Positions 1 through 7,572 of a DNA stretch of 33,218 nt are shown in pieces; within the stretch, counting starts at the first letter, position 1; each line of letters starts with the position of its first letter. The notes beneath the pieces are model-generated. The model was given only the letters and a program-made list of their open reading frames with translations, was not told where the DNA came from and did not search any database. The DNA lies in contig CAOPQH010000001.1 of assembly GCA_948505485.1 (NCBI GenBank), positions 1 through 33,218 on the forward strand, in the 5' to 3' direction. Position numbers and translations under genes: made by a program. Source of the DNA: an uncultured Clostridia bacterium. Lineage in GTDB: Bacteria > Bacillota > Clostridia > TANB77 > CAG-508.

Positions 1-92
1 TGTTCATTATCAGTAAATAATTGTTCTGGAAACTTGTTAAGTCCCAACTCGTTTATTTTTTTCATGCTCTCTAATTTACTACTTATCATCAT
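1..92 (-). CDS. Unrecognised protein, N-terminal part only
   Basis: A leftward reading frame starts at an ATG at 92-90 and stays open to the window edge, giving 30 codons. It has a good ribosome binding site (AGGAGG on the minus strand, 101-106) eight bases upstream. A second ATG follows directly (89-87). The visible protein begins MMISSKLESMKKINELGLNK, then FPEQLF. I do not recognise a family from so short a piece. It follows the NUDIX gene in the same direction, about 160 bases downstream. Confidence 0.55.
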   Translation of the reverse strand, partial: MMISSKLESMKKINELGLNKFPEQLFTDNE

Positions 93-173
93 ATACTAGT
101 CCTCCTAAAATGTTTAGTTTGGATTATTAAGCAATCTGACCATTGCTATTTTATTTGCACATTATTAATTATT

Positions 174-202
174 ATTTTAGCACATTTTTACTAGAAAAAC
201 AA
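174..202 (-). promoter_or_regulatory. Weak sigma-A-like promoter for the partial left-edge gene
   Basis: On the minus strand, TTGTTT (197-202) and TAAAAT (174-179) are separated by 17 bases, about 80 bases before the ATG at 92. The -35 match is poor in a very A+T-rich stretch, so this could be chance. Confidence 0.3.
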
Positions 203-251
203 TGAAATTAGTTCATTATACATATTTCTCAAGTATTTTTTGTAAAAAATT

Positions 252-752
252 TCATACTCCAGTTTTTTCTGTTAGTCCATCATAATTATTTGCAATTCTT
301 TCTAATACTTCACCTTTTGAAAAATATCTTACTTCTGAAACTTCTTCTTGTTGCACTATTATTTCAGATATATCAATGTTTTTAGTAATTAAATAACATT
401 CATTATAATGCTTGTTTATAATATTTCCTTGATTATTTATTGATGTAGAGCCAACCAAATATTTAATATCATCATCGTTAATTTCAATTCCTAACTCTTC
501 TTTAGTTTCTCTAATTAATGCCTGCCTTCCAAATTCGCCACTATCTACATGACCACCTACTGTAACATCCCACATATTAGGCCATAATTTTTTATTTGCA
601 CTTCTTTTTTGCAATAAAATGTTTTCATTATCATCTATAATAAATGCATATACTGCTCTGTGCCATAATCCTTTCGTATGACATTCTTCTCTTGTTGCAA
701 TTTTTCCTGTAAATTCTCCTAGTTCATTAAGTACATCAAATTTTTCTTCCAT
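252..752 (-). CDS. NUDIX hydrolase
   Basis: This 166-residue protein carries a full NUDIX box at residues 67-89: G67, then E73, then RETKEELGI, which matches GX5EX7REUXEEXGU. The glutamates of REXXEE bind the divalent metal used to cleave nucleoside-diphosphate-linked substrates. The N-terminus (DVLNELGEFTG) and the HRAVYAFI stretch resemble the isopentenyl-diphosphate isomerase-like/YfcD branch, whose substrates are mostly unknown. The start is ATG with AAGGAGG just upstream. It lies 59 bases after the AlbA_2 gene with no clear terminator between, so it may be the last gene of the element's leftward operon or a host gene beside it. The substrate cannot be inferred. Confidence 0.85.
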   Translation of the reverse strand: MEEKFDVLNELGEFTGKIATREECHTKGLWHRAVYAFIIDDNENILLQKRSANKKLWPNMWDVTVGGHVDSGEFGRQALIRETKEELGIEINDDDIKYLVGSTSINNQGNIINKHYNECYLITKNIDISEIIVQQEEVSEVRYFSKGEVLERIANNYDGLTEKTGV

Positions 753-811
753 GATTTTTCCTCCTTAAATTTTTCTTAATCGATTTATTGATCAATTTTT
801 TTACCAAAGAA

Positions 812-2164
812 TTATCTTGCAATATATTTTTGATTTCTATTCTTTGGTTGATCTGGTATTGTCAACTGTAAAGTACCTTTCTCTAATAAAGGATTTATAT
901 AATTTTTCTTAAATGTTGCTATATCTTTAAATCCAAAGTAGGTTGTAATTTCTTTTAGAGTTTTTGCATCTTTACAGAAGTCCAAAACATCCTTTTCCTG
1001 TGGTTTTACTTTAATTTTCTTAGTGGTTTTCTTGTCGGTTTTCTTAGTAGTTTTCTTGTCGGTTTTTTCATCATATTCAAATGGATTTTCTTTGTATTTA
1101 AAAGAAACTCTTAAAAAGTGAGCCATAAATTTAAAACAACTTTTATCATAAGCATCTAAAATTCTTAAAACTCCAGAACCTATATTTTCAATTAAATCTA
1201 CATCTTTAAATACTCTAATAAGCTCTTTGTTTCTTGGAGCAGTAACACCTTCTAAAAATTCCTCTTTTGATAATTCTTGAGGAAGTCCACCTGCAGACGT
1301 TATTTCAACTCTGTCCGAATATAATTCTATAATGGGGCTATTACCATAAGAATAATCATTATGAACGATAGCATTTATAACAGCTTCTTTTAATGCTTTG
1401 CTATCAATTTTTTCTTGTTCTTTTCTTCCAAAATATTCTATTTTAGCATATGTAGTATTTTCAACATCAAGCCTATCTAATATTTTTTGCGTAGCTGTAA
1501 TTAAACAACGATTACCATATTCTAAATTTTCTAAAAGTTCAAGTTTATTATTACCTAAATATCTTACAAGTTTTATAGAAACTGTATTTTCATCTGCTAA
1601 TAAGAAAGCATTATAATTGTATTTGCCTTCACTTGTTAGTAAATCAAGATTTTGCAAAAAATTATCATTTAATTTTAATCCGTGTTCTTCATAATAAATT
1701 TTTAGTTGATTAAATGTTAACTCTTGTCTAGGGGAGTCAATTTCTTTTAATGTATTCTTAATTCTTCTAGCATACATATCATCTATCATTCTTTCTGTCA
1801 TTCGTTCCTTACTACTACCAACTCTAATATAGCATCCTTCTGGAGTTCTTCCTTTTTTTCTTAAATAATAAGGCTTTTCAGTTCCACTTGATATTATAAC
1901 TTTTATTACTTCTTTATTTTCTATTGTTTCCACAGTTACATCAAATAATCCTAAAGTAGATGGTTGTATATTATTTTTTATTCTATCTTTTATTTGTAGT
2001 TGTGTTAAATCAGTATTTTCCACACCAACAACTTGTCCGTTTTTATTTATTCCAACATAAATTATTCCACCTTCTTTGTAATTAAGAAAGGCAATAACTT
2101 CTTGCTCAAAATCTTCATTCAGTTGCTCTTTGTTTTCAGTTCTGTTTGTTTCAGTATTTGCCAT
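812..2164 (-). CDS. AlbA_2 / GHKL-like (RecG-C type) putative regulator
   Basis: This is a 450-residue protein. Residues ~10-125 match the Schlafen AlbA_2 nucleic-acid-binding domain (KEQLNEDFEQEVIAFLNYKE, then GGIIYVGI). Residues ~255-345 match the HATPase_c_4/'RecG C-terminal' domain with a GHKL-like N-box (EAVINAIVHNDYS), DRVEITSAGGLP and ENIGSGVLRI. A Lys/Thr-rich repeated linker and a helical C-terminus that could be a winged helix follow. Proteins of this build are called putative transcriptional regulators or ATP-binding proteins, and they occur in mobile elements and defence islands. It is ATG-started, with AAAGGAG lying within the end of the upstream HEPN gene only 4 bases away, which implies translational coupling. 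Its biochemical role is unknown. Confidence 0.75.
   Translation of the reverse strand: MANTETNRTENKEQLNEDFEQEVIAFLNYKEGGIIYVGINKNGQVVGVENTDLTQLQIKDRIKNNIQPSTLGLFDVTVETIENKEVIKVIISSGTEKPYYLRKKGRTPEGCYIRVGSSKERMTERMIDDMYARRIKNTLKEIDSPRQELTFNQLKIYYEEHGLKLNDNFLQNLDLLTSEGKYNYNAFLLADENTVSIKLVRYLGNNKLELLENLEYGNRCLITATQKILDRLDVENTTYAKIEYFGRKEQEKIDSKALKEAVINAIVHNDYSYGNSPIIELYSDRVEITSAGGLPQELSKEEFLEGVTAPRNKELIRVFKDVDLIENIGSGVLRILDAYDKSCFKFMAHFLRVSFKYKENPFEYDEKTDKKTTKKTDKKTTKKIKVKPQEKDVLDFCKDAKTLKEITTYFGFKDIATFKKNYINPLLEKGTLQLTIPDQPKNRNQKYIAR
1016..1067 (-). repeat. 24-bp tandem duplication coding a Lys/Thr linker
   Basis: Two copies of a 24-base unit, with the hexamer GTCGGT (plus strand) at 1034 and 1058, encode TDKKTTKK twice in the AlbA_2 protein. 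It forms a basic linker between the ATPase-like domain and the C-terminal helical domain. In-frame tandem units like this can expand or contract by slippage. Confidence 0.75.
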
Positions 2165-2168
2165 AAAA

Positions 2169-3365
2169 TCACACTCCTTTTTTCCAATTAATATTTTCTT
2201 CTATTTCCTTTATGCACTTTTGTAGATTATCAATTTCTATTGCTTGATTAATATCTTTTAGCATAAATACTCTAAATAATAATTTTATTTTTAATAACAT
2301 ATATAAATTGCTATCTCCATAAAATCGTTTCTTCTTTTTATCCAAATGTGCAAAATAATTTCTATGATTAGTAAGTTTAGTGTATATTTTCAAGGATTGT
2401 CTATCTTTACTTGAAAATATAATTTTTCCTTCATTAGAATTAAGATATTCTGTCATTATTTCTTTAAATTCTTTATCTACTTTTTTAGAATTCCCTTTTT
2501 TGTCTATAATAATCTTTTTCAAAGTAGGTTTATGTATGCATTTATAATATCCTTCCATACAATTTGTAATTGTACTTAATGCTATTTCAATAAAGTATTT
2601 CACAGAAAATACATTCATATATATGTCATAAATGTTATGAGTAGTTTTCCTTAATTTTAACCAATTTTTATAAGTTTGTTTTATATCTGTTTTATTTAAT
2701 TTTCCTAATACACAACTATAACTATTATAATTATTACATCCTTCATATTTGCTAGAAAATGGATAATAATATTCAAAATTCTTTTCTGCATCATATAATT
2801 TGATTTTTTTAATTTCTAAATAATATCCCAAATTCAGTATAAGGAATTCATAAAATTGTAAAAAGCTATGTATAAATTTTTCTGTTTCCAATTCTTGGCT
2901 ATTTTCCAATGTAATTTTATAATATCTTTCTCCAAATATAAGCTCTATACAATAGTTCATATTACCTATAGAGAATTTTAGAAATTTTCCTATACTTTCT
3001 TCAATTTGAACTATATCAAAATTTCTATACTCTAATCTAATTTCTATTTTATTAATTTTATAATTTCTAATATCATTAATTTGAAAATCAGTTATATATG
3101 CATTAAATTTTATTATAGTATCTATTTTATTATTTTCCATATAGTGTTTTCCAACATAACATTTATAAAAAGTATAAATATTATCATTATCATCTTTAAC
3201 ATAAACTAGTTCATCAATATATTTTTCTAATAGAATCTGTCTAAATAAAAAACTATATGTTTTAGATGAAATATCATTTTCTATAATATGAATTTCATTA
3301 TTATTAAAATCTATTGATAAATCTTTTACGTATATCGTTTCTCCATTAATAGTTATTGTACTCAT
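2169..3365 (-). CDS. ApeA-like HEPN-domain protein (candidate defence RNase)
   Basis: This 398-residue protein has a beta-rich N-terminal half and an alpha-helical C-terminal half. Near the end it has NHRNYFAHLD, an R-x4-H motif (R335, H340) of the type that forms the HEPN ribonuclease active site. The form RNYxxH is typical of the Apea-like HEPN family, and the two-part layout resembles ApeA, known as an anti-phage abortive-infection protein. I infer the family from motif and layout only. Overall similarity is low and the N-terminal half is not diagnostic. It is the middle gene of a tight leftward operon: 12 bases after the DUF6076-like gene and 4 bases before the AlbA_2 gene. An RNA target is plausible but unproven. 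Confidence 0.6.
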   Translation of the reverse strand: MSTITINGETIYVKDLSIDFNNNEIHIIENDISSKTYSFLFRQILLEKYIDELVYVKDDNDNIYTFYKCYVGKHYMENNKIDTIIKFNAYITDFQINDIRNYKINKIEIRLEYRNFDIVQIEESIGKFLKFSIGNMNYCIELIFGERYYKITLENSQELETEKFIHSFLQFYEFLILNLGYYLEIKKIKLYDAEKNFEYYYPFSSKYEGCNNYNSYSCVLGKLNKTDIKQTYKNWLKLRKTTHNIYDIYMNVFSVKYFIEIALSTITNCMEGYYKCIHKPTLKKIIIDKKGNSKKVDKEFKEIMTEYLNSNEGKIIFSSKDRQSLKIYTKLTNHRNYFAHLDKKKKRFYGDSNLYMLLKIKLLFRVFMLKDINQAIEIDNLQKCIKEIEENINWKKGV

Positions 3366-3377
3366 TTTTATACTCCA

Positions 3378-4487
3378 TTATTTATTATTTACTAACCACT
3401 CATAAACTTCATCTTCTGTTAAAACTCCATGTTTTAATTTATTAACTTTATCTTTAGCATCCTTTTTCCATTTATCAAAATTCTTTTTCATTTGTTTATT
3501 ATCCTTGTTTCTACCAACTGCCATTGATTTTAATTGATATAATCTTCTATATTCTGCTAATGCCTTATTTTGCTTTAATCTTTCGTTATAGGCTTGTACT
3601 GCACCTTGTTCTCTACAAATTTTACCTTTTTCTTTTGGGTAATCACAATAAATTTCATCAAGTCTTGAAGAAGGTATAAAGTACATTCCACAGTTTTGAC
3701 ATTTCTTAATTGGATTATTAGTTGTTTTTACTAATTCTTCTAATACTGCATAACATATTGCAGATAGGTCATTGCTTTGATGGGTATCTATCATAGAAAC
3801 AAGCATTGTATTATTCTTAAAACTATCTAATAACTGCTTATCATTCAAATGTGATAATTCTAAATTTTTATTTGAATAACTATCTTGGATAATATTATCA
3901 TTTCTATTATAAGTATATGCTTGCCCTTTATGCTTAATTAAATATACTGCAAATCTTTGACTAGGCATGTATTCTTTTAATTCTTCTTGTTCATCAAGGT
4001 TAAATACATAGTTTACAAATGCTTTCATTTCTTCCTGTATTTCTTGTATTTTATATTGTAAGTCATTGTATATTTTTTCCATCTCTTTTAAATATACTTC
4101 ATCATTTTCATACTTTCCTTTTAATTCAAACTTATAATCTTCATCTATATCTTTTAATATTTCAAATCCATAGGCAAAGAAAAATGTTTCATAAGCTGAT
4201 TCATATGTTTCTAAATTAGCGTTTAAAAATCTTAATAAAAACATTCCAAATTTTTCTACATAAGGAAAGTACATATTGCCTGGATATTTCAAACCTTGTT
4301 CTTCCTTAGTTCTTCCTTTAACTTCATTTTTATCAAAATGTAATGTTAATAATCTATTTTCAAAATCATCTTTTCTATTTACACTATAAAGATATAAAGG
4401 TGTTGAATAATATTCTTCTCTTTTTTCTTTATTAAACCAAATATAAAAACTATCGAAAAAATTTTTTTCTGGTAAATTTGCTTTCAT
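3378..4487 (-). CDS. DUF6076-like protein with C-terminal zinc-finger motif
   Basis: This is a 369-residue protein. The C-terminal third has KKCQNCGMYFIPSSR followed by DEIYCD and KGKICRE, a four-cysteine arrangement (~260-292) that should bind zinc, then a strongly basic helical tail. The N-terminal ~200 residues are helical with a coiled-coil-like stretch (EMEKIYNDLQYKIQEIQEE). This matches my memory of DUF6076 proteins common in clostridial integrative elements, whose function is unknown. The start is ATG with GGAGG 10 bases upstream. It is the first gene of the cargo operon, directly downstream of a TTGTAA-17-TATAAT promoter. Confidence 0.6.
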   Translation of the reverse strand: MKANLPEKNFFDSFYIWFNKEKREEYYSTPLYLYSVNRKDDFENRLLTLHFDKNEVKGRTKEEQGLKYPGNMYFPYVEKFGMFLLRFLNANLETYESAYETFFFAYGFEILKDIDEDYKFELKGKYENDEVYLKEMEKIYNDLQYKIQEIQEEMKAFVNYVFNLDEQEELKEYMPSQRFAVYLIKHKGQAYTYNRNDNIIQDSYSNKNLELSHLNDKQLLDSFKNNTMLVSMIDTHQSNDLSAICYAVLEELVKTTNNPIKKCQNCGMYFIPSSRLDEIYCDYPKEKGKICREQGAVQAYNERLKQNKALAEYRRLYQLKSMAVGRNKDNKQMKKNFDKWKKDAKDKVNKLKHGVLTEDEVYEWLVNNK

Positions 4488-4543
4488 TTCAATATTTCCT
4501 CCAAATTTATAGTTAACAATTTATATTTTTTTACATTTTGTTG

Positions 4544-4572
4544 TTGACATTCTATAATTATTATACTATAAT
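4544..4572 (+). promoter_or_regulatory. Consensus promoter for the excisionase-integrase transcript
   Basis: A perfect TTGACA (4544-4549), a 17-base spacer and a perfect TATAAT (4567-4572) point right towards xis and int. The predicted leader is about 280 bases long, which is unusual and holds two tiny ORFs. An inverted pair TAGTGT/ACACTA around 4649-4678 and the palindrome ACACT...AGTGT lie downstream of the start site and could be repressor sites. Confidence 0.7.
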
Positions 4573-4588
4573 GCTATCATAATTACAA
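4560..4588 (-). promoter_or_regulatory. Sigma-A-like promoter for the leftward cargo operon
   Basis: On the minus strand, TTGTAA (4583-4588), a 17-base spacer and a perfect TATAAT (4560-4565) lie about 70 bases before the ATG at 4487. This promoter overlaps the rightward one, so polymerase can probably use only one at a time. Confidence 0.6.
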
Positions 4589-4703
4589 TAGTTTTGCAAC
4601 GAAAAATTGTAAAGCTATAAAAGTACATTGACAAATACACTTTTAATTAGTGTCATAAACCAATATTATAGAACACTATAATGATACTTCGGCTTGGCTT
4701 AAT

Positions 4704-4754
4704 ATGATGTTGAGGAGTCGCTCGGTTGGTAACGGAGAGGTGAAATTCCTATGA
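4704..4754 (+). CDS. Candidate 16-residue leader peptide 1
   Basis: ATGATG opens a short frame (MMLRSRSVGNGEVKFL) that stops at TGA 4752-4754. The stop overlaps the ATG of the next short frame (ATGA). No strong ribosome binding site precedes it. I think similar peptide strings recur upstream of clostridial mobile-element genes, but I cannot verify this here. It may instead be the shadow of a conserved RNA structure. Confidence 0.3.
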   Translation: MMLRSRSVGNGEVKFL

Positions 4755-4801
4755 AAGTAAGACTAACTATAATATTCCCTATAAGTAGATGGGACAGGTA
4801 A
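4751..4801 (+). CDS. Candidate 16-residue leader peptide 2
   Basis: The frame MKVRLTIIFPISRWDR starts at an ATG that overlaps the stop of leader ORF 1 and is preceded by GGAGAGGTG with about 8 bases spacing. It ends 57 bases before the excisionase gene. The overlap and binding site suggest coupled translation, as in attenuation leaders, but there is no terminator-like alternative fold that I can point to. Confidence 0.3.
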   Translation: MKVRLTIIFPISRWDR

Positions 4802-4858
4802 ATATAATCTACTAAACTTATGAATATGTAAATTTGATTTACAAGACAGGAGATTACA

Positions 4859-5065
4859 ATGACAAAAAATAATACGAATGAAATGTTTGCAAATTTCCCA
4901 GATGTTGTTGATGTATCAGGACTACGCACAATGCTTGGTGGAATTGGTGAACAAAAAGCATACGAATTAGTACGAAAAGGTACTATTAAAGCAATAAAAA
5001 TTGGTAAACTATATAGAATACCAAAAATAAATGTTATTGCTTTTTTAACACAAAATACTGTTTAA
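4859..5065 (+). CDS. Excisionase-like helix-turn-helix protein
   Basis: This is a 68-residue protein. The segment GGIGEQKAYELVRKGTIKAI, then KIGKLYRIPK, is the MerR/Xis-type winged helix seen in excisionases: helix, turn, recognition helix, and a wing with R-I-P. Such proteins bend DNA at the attachment sites and favour excision over integration by the partner recombinase. The start ATG follows AGGAG by 7 bases. The gene ends 23 bases before the integrase gene and faces the same way, the usual xis-int order. Size and motif fit well; its recombination role is inferred from context. Confidence 0.8.
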   Translation: MTKNNTNEMFANFPDVVDVSGLRTMLGGIGEQKAYELVRKGTIKAIKIGKLYRIPKINVIAFLTQNTV

Positions 5066-5088
5066 ATTTAGAAAGGAGTATATTTACA

Positions 5089-6351
5089 ATGTATAACATT
5101 ACAGCATATTTAACAATTAAGAATAAGACTTTTTATACAGTATTAACTTACTATGTAGAAGGACAAAGAAAATTAAAATGGATTTCTACAGGAATTAAAG
5201 AAAACGAAAGTAAGAAAAAAGCTGAAAAGAAACTTATTCAAATTAGAGATGAATTTAAAGAAAAATTAGAAACAATTACAACTACAAAAACAGAAGATAA
5301 AAAAATACAAATAACTTTTGCGGATTTTATGATTAAATGGCTCGATATGATAAAACATCAAATTGAAGAATCTACATATACAGGTTATAAAAGACAAATT
5401 GAAGGAAGGCTAAAAACATATTTTACAGAGCATCCCATATTACTTGTAAATTTAAAACCTGTTCACATATTAGATTTTTACAATTGGTTATATTCAGAAG
5501 GGTTAAAAGGAACTACTGTTACTTTATATCATGCTAATATTAGAAAAGCATTAGATTATGCAGTACAAACGGATTTAATTGAAACAAATCCTGCTATTAA
5601 AGTTGGTAGACCTAAATCAGAACAATATATTGCATCTTATTATACAGAAGATGAACTAAATAAATTGTTTAAAATAATAAAAGATACACCAATAGAAGTT
5701 ATTGTTACTTTAACTGCTTTTTATGGATTACGAAGAAGTGAAGTTTTAGGTTTGAAATGGTCTGCAATAGATTTTGAAAATAAAACAATTACGATAAAGC
5801 ATAAGGTTATAACTGTTACTGATGAAAATGAAGATTCAAAAACTAAAACAAAAATGATTACGAAAGATAAAACAAAAAACAAATCAAGTTACAGGACATT
5901 ACCTTTAATATATGAGGTTGAACAATTATTGTTATATACAAAGAAAATGCAAGAATACTATATGTCTATTTTTAGAGATAGTTATGAGAGAAAATATAAG
6001 GAATACATTTGTGTTGATGAATTAGGAAATTTAAGAAAGCCAGACTATGTTAGTCATAAATTTAAAGAAACACTAAAAAAGAATGATTTAAGGCATATTA
6101 GATTTCACGATTTAAGACATAGTTGTGCTACATTACTTTTGAAAAAAGGAATATCTTTAAGAGAAATACAAGATTGGTTAGGACATTCAAGTTCCAAAAC
6201 AACAGAAAGATATGCACATTTAGATTCAAGTACAAAAATTAAATCTGCATCAGCTATTGAAAAAGCATTAAGTTTTAATAAAGACATAAAAAAAGATATA
6301 TTAGATCAGGACTCTAATACATCTACATTGGATAATTTTTTAAATTGTTAG
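5089..6351 (+). CDS. int: Tyrosine recombinase / site-specific integrase
   Basis: This 420-residue protein has the Tn916/phage-type layout: an N-terminal AP2-like arm-binding domain (~1-65), a SAM-like core-binding domain (~75-170) and a catalytic domain (~180-380). Catalytic residues are visible: R215 in YGLRRSEVLGLKW, H340 and R343 in RFHDLRHSCATLLL, H366 in WLGHSSSKTTERY, and the nucleophile Y375. It would act with the upstream excisionase at attachment sites in the neighbouring tRNA-Leu 3' end, towards which it is transcribed. The start is ATG with AAAGGAG 9 bases upstream. The length is normal and the active site complete, so the enzyme may be functional. Confidence 0.93.
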   Translation: MYNITAYLTIKNKTFYTVLTYYVEGQRKLKWISTGIKENESKKKAEKKLIQIRDEFKEKLETITTTKTEDKKIQITFADFMIKWLDMIKHQIEESTYTGYKRQIEGRLKTYFTEHPILLVNLKPVHILDFYNWLYSEGLKGTTVTLYHANIRKALDYAVQTDLIETNPAIKVGRPKSEQYIASYYTEDELNKLFKIIKDTPIEVIVTLTAFYGLRRSEVLGLKWSAIDFENKTITIKHKVITVTDENEDSKTKTKMITKDKTKNKSSYRTLPLIYEVEQLLLYTKKMQEYYMSIFRDSYERKYKEYICVDELGNLRKPDYVSHKFKETLKKNDLRHIRFHDLRHSCATLLLKKGISLREIQDWLGHSSSKTTERYAHLDSSTKIKSASAIEKALSFNKDIKKDILDQDSNTSTLDNFLNC

Positions 6352-6387
6352 AAATCTGTTAGAAAAATCTAGCAATTTTATTATAAA

Positions 6388-6423
6388 AGCATCAAGGTTA
6401 TATCTTACGAAAACCTTGATGCT
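6388..6423 (-). terminator. tRNA-Leu terminator (also downstream of int)
   Basis: A perfect 12-bp stem, AGCATCAAGGTT (6388-6399) with AACCTTGATGCT (6412-6423), has a 12-base loop. On the minus strand it is followed by TTTTATAATAAAATT, a fair U-tract, so it fits best as terminator of the tRNA transcript. On the plus strand, after int, the tail is not U-rich. Confidence 0.7.
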
Positions 6424-6427
6424 CTTA

Positions 6428-6516
6428 TGGTGCAGATGGCCGGAATCGAACCGGCACGAGGTTTAACCCTCGCAGGATTTTAAGTCCTGTGCGTCTACCA
6501 GTTCCGCCACATCTGC
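6428..6516 (-). tRNA. tRNA-Leu (anticodon TAA)
   Basis: Read on the minus strand, the acceptor arms GCAGATG/CATCTGC pair fully, with A73 and an encoded CCA (6428-6430). The anticodon stem CAGGA/TCCTG holds the loop CTTAAAA, giving anticodon TAA. The long variable arm (CGAGGG...CCTCG) marks a class II tRNA, here leucine. The T arm is GCCGG-TTCGATT-CCGGC. The gene is intact and is the likely integration site of the element to its left. Confidence 0.95.
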
Positions 6517-6555
6517 ATTTAATAAATAACTGGTAGTTGTCTTACGACAATAGCT

Positions 6556-6584
6556 ATTATATTATTTAAAATACTTTTTGTCAA
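6556..6584 (-). promoter_or_regulatory. Consensus promoter of tRNA-Leu
   Basis: On the minus strand a perfect TTGACA (6579-6584), 17-base spacer and perfect TATAAT (6556-6561) lie about 40 bases upstream of the tRNA 5' end. This is what a strong stable-RNA promoter should look like. The rest of the gap, about 6585-6725, is A+T-rich and shows nothing I can name. Confidence 0.85.
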
Positions 6585-6725
6585 TATCTATTTAATATTT
6601 TTTATAATTATTCAAAATTTTATTTATTAATCACTTATAACTAAATCTTTTTAAAGAACAAATCGGAAAGCCTTAATATTAAAATAACTTACACTTTTTT
6701 CTTTTGCTTTCCTAATATATACAAT

Positions 6726-6763
6726 AAAAAGATTTAATTTTTTTATACAAATTAAATCTTTTT
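6726..6763 (-). terminator. Terminator of the CarD-family gene
   Basis: A perfect 15-bp inverted repeat, AAAAAGATTTAATTT (6726-6740) with AAATTAAATCTTTTT (6749-6763), has an 8-base loop and ends 5 bases beyond the CarD stop codon. The A/T arms supply a U-run on either strand, so it can stop transcription from both sides. Confidence 0.8.
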
Positions 6764-6768
6764 TTCAA

Positions 6769-7335
6769 TTATTCATTAGATGTTCCTGTTTCATCAAATG
6801 GAATAAATTTATTAACTACACTATTTGGTACAATTTCTTCTGCTCTAAATGTCATAAATGATGTATTTATTTTATTATCTACTAATTCTTCAACTTCATC
6901 TTGACTTGCATGTTCTGCTAAAACTAATTCACTTACTAATATTTGTTTTGCATTGTTTAGCATTTTCTTTTCTCCTGTAGAAAGACCTTTTTCTTTTTGT
7001 TTAAAACTTAAATTTCTTACTACATCTGCTATTTCATAGATGTCTCCACTTTTCATTTTATCCATATTATCTCTATATCTTTTATTCCAATTTTTTTCCA
7101 TCTCTGTTTCATCTTGTTCTAGAATACTAAATACTTTATCTGCTGCACCTTTATCTATTATATTTCTTACTCCAACTTCTTCTGCCTTTGCTGTAGGTAT
7201 CATAACTTTTACTTCTCCTGGCATTTTTAATATGTAATAAGATTGTTTCTCCCCTAATATATCTTTTTCTTCTATTGAATCAATTGTACCAGCCCCATGC
7301 ATCGGGTATACAATTTTGTCTCCTACATTAAACAT
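6769..7335 (-). CDS. CarD-family transcription regulator
   Basis: This 188-residue protein starts MFNVGDKIVYPMHGAGTI, the typical N-terminal Tudor-like RNA polymerase-interacting domain of CarD/CdnL proteins (~1-60). A helical DNA-binding domain follows (LSFKQKEKGLSTGEKKMLNN, ~110-160). Such proteins bind the RNA polymerase beta subunit and affect open-complex stability. A longer frame exists upstream to 7410, but I chose the ATG at 7335. It has AAAGGAG at the right distance, and the family starts there. It is monocistronic, with its own promoter and terminator. The C-terminal ~30 residues beyond the usual domain (NKFIPFDETG) are of unknown role. Confidence 0.9.
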   Translation of the reverse strand: MFNVGDKIVYPMHGAGTIDSIEEKDILGEKQSYYILKMPGEVKVMIPTAKAEEVGVRNIIDKGAADKVFSILEQDETEMEKNWNKRYRDNMDKMKSGDIYEIADVVRNLSFKQKEKGLSTGEKKMLNNAKQILVSELVLAEHASQDEVEELVDNKINTSFMTFRAEEIVPNSVVNKFIPFDETGTSNE

Positions 7336-7445
7336 GTAAGTCACTCCTTTCAGCATATTAAAATTTATATTAGCTGGTGGGAAAAAATATATAAAGTTAT
7401 CATTTGTCATGCTTGATAACTTTATTTCTCACATCAACTGTTATA

Positions 7446-7474
7446 ATTATACTACAAAATTTGGTAAAAGTCAA
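7446..7474 (-). promoter_or_regulatory. Promoter of the CarD-family gene
   Basis: On the minus strand TTGACT (7469-7474), a 17-base spacer and perfect TATAAT (7446-7451) lie about 110 bases before the chosen start at 7335. Confidence 0.7.
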
Positions 7475-7572
7475 AGCAATTTGCGAGATTTTTTTATAAA
7501 ATTTTATAGCAATCTCTAGAATTTAGGGCGATTCCATCAATCTAAAAATATTTTTAATTTTTTGTTAATTAA

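Larger units (their letters stand above)
1..6430. mobile_element. Right part of an integrative element inserted at tRNA-Leu
   Basis: An integrase and excisionase sit against the 3' end of tRNA-Leu, the classic position of an element integrated in a tRNA gene. The cargo (DUF6076-like, HEPN, AlbA_2, perhaps NUDIX) runs away from the integrase. The attachment core is expected within roughly 6428-6450, the tRNA 3' end and T-arm. I looked for a second copy of that sequence to the left and did not see one, so the other end is outside the window or too diverged. Whether the NUDIX and left-edge genes belong to it is not known. Confidence 0.55.

Noticed and set aside
4699..4929. Minus-strand reading frame of 76 codons
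   Set aside because: It lies opposite the xis leader and gene start and has no binding site; the plus-strand genes explain the region.
1..6427. Second attachment site matching the tRNA-Leu 3' end
   Set aside because: I looked for copies of the tRNA 3' end and T-arm sequence and found none, so the element's left boundary is not claimed.
7336..7410. 25-residue N-terminal extension of the CarD-family protein
   Set aside because: The ATG at 7335 has AAAGGAG at the right distance and matches the family start; the extension is not conserved-looking.
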